Below, piece by piece: positions 1 to 6,322 of a stretch of 7,058 nt of DNA. The DNA comes from an uncultured Sphingomonadales bacterium (GTDB taxonomy: Bacteria; Pseudomonadota; Alphaproteobacteria; Sphingomonadales; Sphingomonadaceae), in NCBI GenBank assembly GCA_937898535.1, contig CALDKP010000019.1, positions 1 through 7,058 of the forward strand. Reading direction: 5' to 3'. Position 1 is the stretch's first letter. Each line of letters begins with the position of its first letter. The position numbers were made by a program, and so were the translations under genes. The notes beneath the pieces were generated by a model. That model made no database searches and was not told the DNA's origin. It saw nothing but the letters and a program-made list of their open reading frames with translations.

Positions 1-312
1 AAGTCGGGCTGGATCGTCAACATCTCCTCGGGCGCCGGCATCCACCCGAAACAGCCCTACAACCGCCGCGGCGGCGGCACGATCTACGGCATGTGCAAGG
101 CCGCTCTGGAGCGCCTGACGACGGGTCTCGCGTCGGAGGTCTACGACAGCAACATCGCCGTGAACGTGGTCTCGCCGGGCCTCGTCGAGTTCGGCGTCTT
201 CGAACAGGAAGCGGTAGCGATCGGAGGTCATCTGGCGCCGCGTCGGCCGGCCGGCTCTCGCGCCAGGGCGCCTCGACCTGCCAAGCGGCCGGAAGGTCCA
301 GCTTGGGCTTGA
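1..312 (+). CDS. Short-chain dehydrogenase/reductase (SDR) fragment with foreign 3' end
   Basis: Reading frame 1 is open from the window edge to a TGA at 310-312. The first 61 or so residues are a classical SDR core: the catalytic-serine strand NISSGAG (residues 7-13), the YxxxK pair as YGMCK (Y29, K33), and the following strand NVVSPGL (55-61). Such proteins are cytosolic NAD(P)H-dependent oxidoreductases; the substrate cannot be told from this piece. The N-terminal Rossmann part with the glycine-rich cofactor motif lies off the left edge. After SPGLV (172-186) the protein stops looking like an SDR and becomes Arg/Pro/Ala-rich read-through of sequence that codes on the other strand. The true SDR therefore ends near nt 186 and the remainder to 312 is an accidental extension. 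GC is roughly 63-72%, higher than the rest of the window. Family call is strong; the integrity of the gene is doubtful. Confidence 0.75.
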   Translation, partial: KSGWIVNISSGAGIHPKQPYNRRGGGTIYGMCKAALERLTTGLASEVYDSNIAVNVVSPGLVEFGVFEQEAVAIGGHLAPRRPAGSRARAPRPAKRPEGPAWA

Positions 313-757
313 CGTAATTCGGGCCGGCCGCGCACCCTGCCAGCGCGACCGCCAGGCCGCCCTTCATGTCGGCCACACCGGGTCCATTGAGCGTGCCATC
401 GTCCAGCCAGCGCAATGTCTGAAAACTGTGGTCTGCCGGAAACACCGTGTCCATATGTCCGGTAAATAGCAATTGTGCCCGACATTCCGGGCGAACGGTT
501 ATCAGCAAATGCCGCCCATGCGTCACTGTGGTCACCGTTCCGTCGGATAGCATGCGATCCACAGGTTCTGGCTCAACGAGTGTTACTTCGCCAGGCAGGG
601 CCGAGAATGCGTCCACGAGCAAATTGGCAGTGGTGGCAAGGCCGTCAAGATTGCCCGAGCCGCTGTTGATCGCGGCCCAGTTCTGGACTTGGCCAAGCAT
701 CGGTGGTTGCTCTATGGTTTCAAGCGCCTGTCGTTCGCTGGCAGATAGCGTGTGCAT
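17..757 (-). CDS. M20-family metallopeptidase (CPG2-like), N-terminal part only; ORF continues into unrelated sequence
   Basis: The ORF opens with ATG at 757 and runs 246 codons, but only about the first 138 (down to roughly nt 340) are M20 peptidase. Visible motifs are the first metal-binding block GHMDTVFP (His101, Asp103) and the second, GPGVADMKGG (bridging Asp130), in the form typical of the carboxypeptidase G2-like branch. That branch comprises zinc hydrolases that release C-terminal amino acids or deacylate N-acyl amino acids in cytosol or periplasm. The catalytic Glu-Glu pair, remaining metal ligands and dimerisation domain are absent; family members are normally about 370-410 residues. 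The frame instead passes into an efflux-protein N-terminus (residues 135-175) and then low-complexity Arg/Pro sequence read antisense to the SDR. The gene starts 50 bases after rsmA on the same strand, so it may belong to that operon. Its intact form presumably continues in the real genome. Product as written here is not expected to be active. Confidence 0.75.
   Translation of the reverse strand: MHTLSASERQALETIEQPPMLGQVQNWAAINSGSGNLDGLATTANLLVDAFSALPGEVTLVEPEPVDRMLSDGTVTTVTHGRHLLITVRPECRAQLLFTGHMDTVFPADHSFQTLRWLDDGTLNGPGVADMKGGLAVALAGCAAGPNYVKPKLDLPAAWQVEAPWRESRPADAAPDDLRSLPLPVRRRRTRRGPARPRSRRCCCRRPPTRDPSSGAPERPCTCRRSCRRRGGCRAVSGGCRRPRRC
172..231 (-). other. Possible N-terminal fragment of a winged-helix (OmpR/CadC-type) regulator
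   Basis: Reading leftward from an ATG at 231-229, the first 20 residues are MTSDRYRFLFEDAELDEARR. The pattern YRF-x-FED-x-x-LD-x-x-RR resembles the start of the DNA-binding winged-helix domain found at the N-terminus of CadC/ToxR-like and OmpR-like regulators, where it is followed by an ELR-type strand. Here the resemblance stops at codon 20 (nt 172), exactly where the opposite strand becomes a convincing SDR. This stretch is in a different frame from the M20/efflux-protein ORF covering the same DNA. It is too short to be a functional gene. The call rests on motif memory over 20 residues, so it is tentative. Confidence 0.35.
233..357 (-). other. N-terminal fragment of a NodT-family efflux outer-membrane lipoprotein
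   Basis: Residues 135-175 of the minus-strand ORF starting at 757 read LAVALAGC followed by AAGPNYVKPKLDLPAAW and a segment ending PADAAP. This is the hallmark start of RND-efflux outer-membrane factors of the NodT family: a lipobox (L-A-G-C, Cys142 of the ORF, codon 332-334), then the G-P-x-Y-x-x-P motif, then a linker that usually leads to a tryptophan-rich strand. Such proteins form the trimeric outer-membrane channel of tripartite drug and metal efflux pumps. Only the signal-peptide end and about 35 mature residues are here. No start codon of its own remains, because the upstream part of the frame belongs to the M20 peptidase. After PADAAP the sequence leaves the family. GC is about 75%. 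Family identity is good; it is a fragment, not a gene. Confidence 0.65.
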
Positions 758-770
758 ATCGCATTCTTAG

Positions 771-787
771 CCTTGGATAATCCAAAG
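771..787 (-). other. Small hairpin in the rsmA-M20 gap
   Basis: In the 50-base gap between the rsmA stop and the M20 start, the minus strand reads CTTTGGA-TTA-TCCAAGG. It can form a 7-bp stem (one G-U pair) with a 3-base loop. No U-run follows, so it is not a standard intrinsic terminator. Its 3' arm contains AAGG, the only Shine-Dalgarno-like bases before the M20 ATG, 13 bases upstream of it. It might therefore affect translation or mRNA ends, or be chance. Confidence 0.25.
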
Positions 788-807
788 AGCCACCCCTGCT
801 ATATGCG

Positions 808-1629
808 TTAACCCACTTCCTTTGCCAGAGCGCACCATTCCGATATGGTGACCGTTTCGGGGCGGCGATCTTCGGCTATTCCGGCAGCGCTTAACGCGTC
901 TAACGCGCCGGCGACGCCCTTCAGGCTCTGCCGCAACATTTTGCGGCGCTGGCCAAAGGCGGCGCCTGTCAGATTTTCGAGCACAGACATTTTGACATCT
1001 GCGGGCGCATCCTTGGGCGTGATGTGGACCACCGCCGACATCACCTTTGGCGGGGGCGTAAATGCGGAACGGTGAACAGGCATCGCAATTGCGGCATTTG
1101 ACCGCCATTGCGCCAATATCGCGAGCCGGCCAAATGCACCCGTACCCGGCGTTGCGATAATTCGGTCTGCCACTTCACGTTGGAACATCAAGGTAAGGCT
1201 TTTCCAACGTGGTGGCCATTCGTTGCCGCCCAACCAGCCCACCGCAAGCGCAGTCCCGACATTGTAGGGCAGGTTTGAAACAACGTGAAACGGTGCACCA
1301 ATTTCAGCGAACGGATCGATTTTTAACGCATCGCCCTCAATCACGCGAAGCTGGCCCGGAAATGCCTCTGACAGTTCAGCCAAGGCAGGAAGGCAACGAT
1401 GATCGCGTTCAACGGCCAGAACCTGCGCGCCTGCTCGCAGGAGCGCTCTGGTGAGGCCGCCGGGGCCGGGGCCAACTTCATATACGTGCTCACCGGCCAA
1501 GCTGCCGGGAATTGCGGCAATGCGATCAAGCAGCTTTTCATCGAACAGAAAATTTTGACCGAGCGCCTTACTTGCAGACAAACCATGGCGCGCAATGACG
1601 TCTCTAAGGGGAGGGAGCGACACCGTCAT
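808..1629 (-). CDS. rsmA: 16S rRNA (adenine1518-N6/adenine1519-N6)-dimethyltransferase RsmA (KsgA)
   Basis: This 273-residue protein, the usual family length, transfers four methyl groups from S-adenosylmethionine to two adjacent adenines in the 3' terminal hairpin of 16S rRNA during late small-subunit assembly in the cytosol. Visible signatures are the N-terminal KALGQNFL (21-28), SAM motif I EVGPGPGGLT (51-60), acidic ribose-binding residue in AVERD (Glu74), EGDAL (99-102) for adenine contact, catalytic motif IV NLPYNV (119-124), QREVADRI (150-157), FTPPPKV (190-196), and the C-terminal RNA-binding helix FGQRRKMLRQSLK (225-237). The ATG at 1629 overlaps the pdxA stop as ATGA. The only purine-rich sequence before it (GGCGG) abuts the start, so translation probably depends on ribosomes finishing pdxA. 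In other bacteria loss of this enzyme gives kasugamycin resistance. Nothing is missing or unusual in the protein. Confidence 0.97.
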   Translation of the reverse strand: MTVSLPPLRDVIARHGLSASKALGQNFLFDEKLLDRIAAIPGSLAGEHVYEVGPGPGGLTRALLRAGAQVLAVERDHRCLPALAELSEAFPGQLRVIEGDALKIDPFAEIGAPFHVVSNLPYNVGTALAVGWLGGNEWPPRWKSLTLMFQREVADRIIATPGTGAFGRLAILAQWRSNAAIAMPVHRSAFTPPPKVMSAVVHITPKDAPADVKMSVLENLTGAAFGQRRKMLRQSLKGVAGALDALSAAGIAEDRRPETVTISEWCALAKEVG

Positions 1630-2645
1630 CCGCCAAGATCGGCAGCAGCTAGGCGATGCAACGCAGCAGATTCAGCCATCTTAATGGCAGCAATCATCGA
1701 AAGCGGAAGCGCCATATTCTTGCCAGCAATCCCGAACGCAGTGCCATGGTCGGGCGAGGTGCGAACCACCGGCAGCCCCAGCGTAATATTTACCGCATCA
1801 TGAAAATACAGCGTTTTCAAAGGAATGAGGGCCTGATCATGATATGCGCACAATGCCGCGTCATAATGCGACCGCGCTTCGGCATGAAACATCGTGTCGG
1901 CAGGCAAGGGGCCAACAACGTCGAAACCTTCACCGCGAATCTGTTCGATGGCAGGTTCAAATATGTCCAGTTCTTCGCGGCCCATATTGCCCGATTCGCC
2001 AGCATGCGGATTAAACCCAGCAACTGCCAGTCGTGGATTTGCTATGCCAAAATTACGCTGTAGGCCCTTGGCTGTCGCACGCAGGCGTTGGCGGATAAGC
2101 CGACCGTCAAGCTGTTCTGCGACGGACGCGAGCGGGATATGTGTCGTCATCGGGACAACGCGCAGATCTGGACCAGCAAGCATCATCACGGCGTTGTTTT
2201 TGGAAACGCCGCAACGCTCTGCAATAAACTCTGTCTGGCCGGGATGCGTGAAGCCCACCGCGTATAACTGCGCCTTGGATACAGGGCCTGTGACCAACGC
2301 GGCGGCACTGCCTGCACGGGCAAAGCCAATCGCCATTTCAAGCGCCTGATATGCGCAATGCGCGCCATCAAGATCCGGCACACCCGGAACAATCGAAATG
2401 CAGTTATGCACTTGGATAACGGGAAGAGCCGTATAAAAATGCGCAAAGGTTTCGGCCGGATCTTCGATGCGGACGACCGGACCATTCCAATGCGGCGCGA
2501 AACTGGCGATATCACCAATTGCGAAGAAAGGCGCCAATCCAGACGCGTGGCGGGCCTCCCACGCTTTGCCGATTATCTCCGGCCCTATGCCTGCCGGGTC
2601 ACCGACCGAAACGGCCAGTGGCAGTTCCAGTCGGCCAACCGACAT
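1626..2645 (-). CDS. pdxA: 4-hydroxythreonine-4-phosphate dehydrogenase PdxA
   Basis: The 339-residue product oxidises and decarboxylates 4-phosphooxy-L-threonine with NAD(+), giving 3-amino-2-oxopropyl phosphate. PdxJ then condenses this with deoxyxylulose 5-phosphate in the DXP-dependent vitamin B6 pathway. The enzyme is a cytosolic, divalent-metal-dependent homodimer. Family signatures are complete: SVGDPAGIGPEI (13-24), VTGPVSK (118-124), FTHPGQTEF (132-140), and the three metal-binding histidines in TTHIPL (His169), FNPHAGE (His214) and AYHDQALIP (His269). Also present are the NITLGLP (286-292) and RTSPDHGTAFGIAG (295-308) segments. The start ATG at 2645 shares its A with the surA stop (TGATG). 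No Shine-Dalgarno sequence is visible upstream, which points to translational coupling with surA. The downstream end overlaps rsmA by four bases. No odd features. Confidence 0.97.
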   Translation of the reverse strand: MSVGRLELPLAVSVGDPAGIGPEIIGKAWEARHASGLAPFFAIGDIASFAPHWNGPVVRIEDPAETFAHFYTALPVIQVHNCISIVPGVPDLDGAHCAYQALEMAIGFARAGSAAALVTGPVSKAQLYAVGFTHPGQTEFIAERCGVSKNNAVMMLAGPDLRVVPMTTHIPLASVAEQLDGRLIRQRLRATAKGLQRNFGIANPRLAVAGFNPHAGESGNMGREELDIFEPAIEQIRGEGFDVVGPLPADTMFHAEARSHYDAALCAYHDQALIPLKTLYFHDAVNITLGLPVVRTSPDHGTAFGIAGKNMALPLSMIAAIKMAESAALHRLAAADLGG

Positions 2646-3985
2646 CAGTTATATTCGATAACAGCGTCGCGGCGCAAATCGCGCAAGTAAATCCGGGCGC
2701 GCTTGTTTACACGCTCTTCTTCCAGCCGCGACATGATTTCATCGAAGCTTTCAGATGCAGCTTCCTGCGGGGCATCACGACCACACAAGACAAAGACGCG
2801 AACGCCGTCTTGCAAGGAACCATAAGGCGGCGTCGATTGTCCAATCTGCAAATCGAGCATGACCTGCTGCAACGGCGCAGGAAGCTCGCGGATTTTAATG
2901 CCGTCACGGTTGACCACATCGGCGCCCAGTTTGCGCGCCATTTCGTCGGCCGCACCACAACCCGTGATTTTCTGAGTTTCTTCGCTAAATTGCTTTACCA
3001 GCGGCGCAACTTCAGTTTCCGTGGTCCCTTTTGGAAAGGTGATCGCGATCTGTTTCAAGCTGAGCGCGGAATCGCGTGGATCGGACGTTGCGACCTGACG
3101 CTTGTCGATCAGAAGCAATATCGAAATTCCGCCTGGCGAGGCAACGGCCTGAACCTCGTTAGCGTTCATGTTGGCGGCGGCATTGGCGAGTGATTGCGGC
3201 AGCTGCGCCAAGGACAGCCAGCCGAGGTCACCGCCCACTGACGCGGTTGAGGCTTCCGAAAACTGACGCGCATATGCGACAAAGTTCCCGCCCTGCCGAA
3301 GCTGGTCGATGATTTTCTTGGCGTTCTCGGTGACCGCTGGCATCGTTTCCGGCGTTGCGGACAGGTAAATCTCGCCCAAACGATATTCCGTGGTTCCCTT
3401 GGTCGCTTTGATGCGCTCGATAATCGCATTCACTTCATCGTCGCTAACATTGGCCGATGGCCGCACATTGCGCGACAACAGGCGGCTCCAGGAAAGCTCA
3501 CCTTTAATCTGGCGCTTCAGCGTCGCTACGGAGGAACCGATTGAGATCAGATATTTTTCAACTTCATTGGCAGGCCGATTAAAATTCTGCTGCGCCACGC
3601 GGTCGAAATACTGATTCACTTCAGCGTCTGTGACTTCAATCTCATTGGCAGCAGCTTCTTGAATTTGAAGCGTTTCATCAATCAGGTTCGTCAGAATCTG
3701 TGCGCGAAAACGCGCCAGTTCTTCCGGTGGCAGCTTATTGTCATTGGCAGCAACGATCAACGCGAGGCGGTGATCAATGTCGGTGCCGGTAATAATTTCG
3801 CCGTTCACCTGCGCCGTCGCACGACGCACATTCGGGTCGTTTTTGCCGAATAGTTGCTGTCCATCCGGAATAGTCAATTTGGCTTCTGGCACAGCATCGT
3901 CACCGACAGTTTGTGCGACCAGCGGTGTCAGCGCCGTTGCGGAAACGAGCACGACGACGAGGGACAGGCGCTTGAATAACTTCAT
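2645..3985 (-). CDS. surA: Periplasmic chaperone / peptidyl-prolyl isomerase SurA
   Basis: SurA escorts unfolded outer-membrane proteins through the periplasm to the BAM complex; LptD is a known client in other bacteria. I place the start at the ATG at 3985 (446 aa), because it gives a clean signal peptide: MKLFKR, a hydrophobic core (LSLVVVLVSATAL), then a likely cleavage around LVAQ. GGA lies about 9-10 bases upstream. An in-frame TTG at 4006 would add seven residues (MCTGCKS) and spoil this. Domains by residue of the 446-aa form: N-terminal chaperone region about 50-165 (ATAQVNGEIITGTDIDHRL, then ILTNLIDETLQIQEA), first parvulin-like PPIase about 197-295 with the hallmark FSEA...GGDLGWLS (242-258), and a weaker second PPIase-like region about 310-405, followed by a C-terminal helix rich in Arg/Glu. 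Two cysteines (343, 401) occur in the second region. It sits 105 bp behind lptD and overlaps pdxA by one base. Length compares well with E. coli SurA (428). Confidence 0.93.
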   Translation of the reverse strand: MKLFKRLSLVVVLVSATALTPLVAQTVGDDAVPEAKLTIPDGQQLFGKNDPNVRRATAQVNGEIITGTDIDHRLALIVAANDNKLPPEELARFRAQILTNLIDETLQIQEAAANEIEVTDAEVNQYFDRVAQQNFNRPANEVEKYLISIGSSVATLKRQIKGELSWSRLLSRNVRPSANVSDDEVNAIIERIKATKGTTEYRLGEIYLSATPETMPAVTENAKKIIDQLRQGGNFVAYARQFSEASTASVGGDLGWLSLAQLPQSLANAAANMNANEVQAVASPGGISILLLIDKRQVATSDPRDSALSLKQIAITFPKGTTETEVAPLVKQFSEETQKITGCGAADEMARKLGADVVNRDGIKIRELPAPLQQVMLDLQIGQSTPPYGSLQDGVRVFVLCGRDAPQEAASESFDEIMSRLEEERVNKRARIYLRDLRRDAVIEYN

Positions 3986-4034
3986 TGATTTACATCCAGT
4001 ACACAAACAGTTCGAGGGGACGGGTAACCGGGCA

Positions 4035-4048
4035 CTGCTGAACAGCAG
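4035..4048. repeat. Short inverted repeat CTGCTG-AA-CAGCAG
   Basis: A perfect 6-bp inverted repeat with a 2-base centre lies in the lptD-surA gap. It is 9 bases downstream, in the surA direction, of an exact TATAAT, so it would overlap the transcription start if that promoter is real. It could be an operator for a dimeric regulator or a small hairpin (5-bp stem, GUUC loop) near the 5' end of a surA transcript. The symmetry is seen directly; any role is inference. Confidence 0.35.
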
Positions 4049-4057
4049 ATGAGCAGT

Positions 4058-4063
4058 ATTATA
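4058..4063 (-). promoter_or_regulatory. Possible -10 element of an internal surA promoter
   Basis: The minus strand carries an exact TATAAT 72 bases upstream of the surA ATG, inside the 105-bp gap after lptD. At 17-18 bases further upstream there is no good -35 (TCCGGA or ATCCGG), and there is no extended -10 TG. An internal promoter for surA-pdxA-rsmA is plausible, but a single hexamer can occur by chance. Confidence 0.3.
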
Positions 4064-4090
4064 CTTCTCCGCGAATTTATTCCGGATGCT

Positions 4091-6322
4091 TTACACACCG
4101 AGATTGCGAAATGCCAGACGGAACAGAAAGCTGTTTCCACGCTGCGAATCTCCGACGGGCTGATAATCGCGTCGCCAGGTCAGACTTAACGACAAGCAGT
4201 CGTCATCATATGCAACGCCCAGCCGGTGCCGGATAGGATCGAAGCCGTCGGAAATGCTGGTCGGATCCTCCGCAGTGTCGGTCAAATCGACAATTGTAGA
4301 GCCAAATACCGACCAATAACGTGCAACACGCACGCGTCCTGCCAAACGAATTTCTTCACGGTCAGTGAGGTCTTCGAGGGTCGGGCCAATATTACGATTG
4401 AGCTTCAGATAACCAGCCTGAACATATGTGCCGCGTGATCCTATTGTGGCATCGACCTCATTACGCCGTATCGACAAATTGTCTTTATCGAGACGGAAGC
4501 GGTGCGTGAGTTTTACCAAGTCTTTGAAACGAAATTCGGACCGCCCCACAATATCCGATGCCTTGTCAGATAGGCCCGTTCCATCAGGGAAAATCGACCC
4601 TCGGTCAGACAGACGGTAACTTTGACCTAGATTGATGTCAGCGGTAAAGTCTGATTTGCGTAATGCCCAGTCGAACCCATATGTAATGCGCAGGTCGTCT
4701 TCAAAACGGTCGTAGCCGGGGAATCGGTTTAGCGCGAACAGGTTGCTGTCTTCCAAATCGACGGCGCGCGAATCTTCATTTGGAATGTTCAAATTGGAAA
4801 TCGACGGCGCTGCGACCATTTGAACGCGGGGCGTAAGAATCTGTGTGCCGCCAAAGGCTTTACCGACAAAAGGCCATTTAATATCAGCGGCAGTGGCGAA
4901 AATGGCGCGGTGCTGCCACCCTGAATCTCCGCGGTATATCGCGGTCAGCGTGCTGGCATTTTCGTCGCTGTGGTACACATCCCCGCGCGCGAGCATGGTG
5001 AACGTTACTTCCTGTCCAAGGCCGGTTAGCGTGCGCAGATCCCATTTTGCGGCGCCAAATGCGCGCTGCGTGTCCTGGCCCTCGGTACGGCCGATGGTGA
5101 GGCTGTTTGCTTGAAGCTGAATTGTGCCGCCGACAACCGGGGCATCCATGCGCAGGCGGTAATCGATTTCGGGTAGCGCGATTGGCGCTAGACCTTGGCG
5201 ATCGCCCGTGCGAAGGGTTTGGACTGCCCAGCCTGCAAGCGAGAAATAGCTGTCACTGTCGATCCGTTCGGCAGCAAAGGTCGAGCGGAGCCTGTCATCC
5301 CGGCTGATGTCATAACGCCGCAAAAATGTGCGGTCCGACGCATAACGGCCTGATGCCGAAATAGACCAATTGGTGTCGAGCTGGAACTTGCCGGCACCTT
5401 CGAGATAGCCACGGAAAACATCTGCGCCGACAGGTGTCGAGGTGCCGCTTGTATTGATACGATTACTATATGTTCCGTATGCACTCAGTTCTACAGCGCC
5501 ATTTTTTTCGAGCGTCCGGAAATTTAGCCGGCCCAAGGGTGCTGCGCCGGAAAACGCGGTTATCGCTGCCGTAGCATCCCGATTTTCGGCCATGCGCCAA
5601 TAATAGGATTGTTCAAGTTCAGCGCCGTTATTCCGCGAAAAACCAACACTGGGAACAAGAAAGCCGCTTCCGGCTTTGGTATCGACGGGGTGGGACAAAA
5701 ATGGCAGCGGAATGACCGGCAAACCAAACAGTTCAATCCGGGCACCTTTGTAAACGACGCGTTTTTTGCTGGGGTCATAGACGACCTTAACCGCTTTTAC
5801 TTCCCAGCTCGGTTTTTTTGGACAGCCGTCAGCGTCTACGACTTTGCAGGCTGTGTATGCGGCATAATCAAGCGTATAAATGCCATCTTTCCGTGCGCCG
5901 CGTTTGGCGGCAAGGCGGCTTTCGTCCGCCAAAACGACCAGCAGATTGTCGATAACGCCGTCTTTTAGTGCATCGGTCAGTTCAATCTTGTCACCATATG
6001 CAACGTCGCCTTCTGGGCCGATTGCGCGGATGGTGCCTTCAGCGAAAACCTTTCCGCTTTTGCGGTCCCAGATGATATTGTCGGCGCGCACAGTGTAACC
6101 TTGGCGACTGACAATAACGTCGCCTTTGGCGGTAACGGTTTCTGTGTTAGAGTCATATTCAACAACAGCAGCATCGAATTCGATTTGGTCGCTGGCCGTT
6201 TGTGACACTGCTGCTGAGGGTCCCGTTTCGGCAAATGCGAACGAGGACACAGACCCGCATCCGATAAAAATCGGAACAAGCAAAATGCGCGTTAAAAAGG
6301 TGCGGGTGGCGGGGATGTTCAT
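4091..6322 (-). CDS. lptD: LPS-assembly outer-membrane protein LptD
   Basis: LptD forms the outer-membrane barrel that, with LptE, inserts lipopolysaccharide into the outer leaflet at the end of the Lpt bridge. I chose the ATG at 6322 (743 aa, E. coli 784) because it starts a proper signal peptide (MNIPATRTFLTRILL..., ending SFAFA) with AAGGA 13 bases upstream. An in-frame ATG at 6373 would add 17 residues (MMGGPNAIAA...) that mask it and has no clear ribosome site. Residues of the 743-aa form: the periplasmic LptA-like beta-jellyroll about 45-140 (FDAAVVEYDSNTETVTAKGDV, then TVRADNIIWDR), then the Cys159/Cys167 segment YTACKV...GCPKKPSW. The family block FGLPVIPLPFLSHP (199-212) follows, and then a C-terminal barrel from about 220 to the end with DSNLFALNRFPGYDRFEDD (525-543). 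The protein finishes FRLAFRNLGV, as barrels do. Mature cysteines are only 159, 167 and 709. It starts the minus-strand cluster and stops 105 bp before surA. Confidence 0.95.
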   Translation of the reverse strand: MNIPATRTFLTRILLVPIFIGCGSVSSFAFAETGPSAAVSQTASDQIEFDAAVVEYDSNTETVTAKGDVIVSRQGYTVRADNIIWDRKSGKVFAEGTIRAIGPEGDVAYGDKIELTDALKDGVIDNLLVVLADESRLAAKRGARKDGIYTLDYAAYTACKVVDADGCPKKPSWEVKAVKVVYDPSKKRVVYKGARIELFGLPVIPLPFLSHPVDTKAGSGFLVPSVGFSRNNGAELEQSYYWRMAENRDATAAITAFSGAAPLGRLNFRTLEKNGAVELSAYGTYSNRINTSGTSTPVGADVFRGYLEGAGKFQLDTNWSISASGRYASDRTFLRRYDISRDDRLRSTFAAERIDSDSYFSLAGWAVQTLRTGDRQGLAPIALPEIDYRLRMDAPVVGGTIQLQANSLTIGRTEGQDTQRAFGAAKWDLRTLTGLGQEVTFTMLARGDVYHSDENASTLTAIYRGDSGWQHRAIFATAADIKWPFVGKAFGGTQILTPRVQMVAAPSISNLNIPNEDSRAVDLEDSNLFALNRFPGYDRFEDDLRITYGFDWALRKSDFTADINLGQSYRLSDRGSIFPDGTGLSDKASDIVGRSEFRFKDLVKLTHRFRLDKDNLSIRRNEVDATIGSRGTYVQAGYLKLNRNIGPTLEDLTDREEIRLAGRVRVARYWSVFGSTIVDLTDTAEDPTSISDGFDPIRHRLGVAYDDDCLSLSLTWRRDYQPVGDSQRGNSFLFRLAFRNLGV

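Noticed and set aside
1..358. Novel multidomain fusion protein or mobile element end
   Set aside because: Frames and strands change between pieces, each piece is a small part of a known family, and no terminal repeats, transposase or integrase are visible. A chimeric sequence explains it more simply.
447..770. 107-codon plus-strand ORF opposite the M20 gene
   Set aside because: The minus strand carries clear M20 metal-binding motifs in the same DNA; the plus-strand product resembles nothing and is a shadow.
771..787. Rho-independent terminator after rsmA
   Set aside because: The stem is short and contains a G-U pair, and no T-run follows on the minus strand.
2519..3193. 224-codon plus-strand ORF opposite the pdxA start and surA
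   Set aside because: It is antisense to strongly conserved surA/pdxA coding sequence, shows no recognisable domain and has an unstructured, Arg-rich composition typical of a shadow frame.
3986..4006. Upstream TTG start for surA adding MCTGCKS
   Set aside because: It disrupts the signal peptide and introduces two N-terminal cysteines. The ATG at 3985 gives a normal basic-hydrophobic leader.
4035..4048. LexA (SOS) box
   Set aside because: CTGCTGAACAGCAG does not match the CTGT-N8-ACAG form or the GTTC-N7-GTTC form used by many alphaproteobacteria.
5609..5968. 119-codon plus-strand ORF inside lptD
   Set aside because: It is antisense to conserved LptD sequence including the FGLPVIPLPFLSHP block, with no domain or ribosome site.
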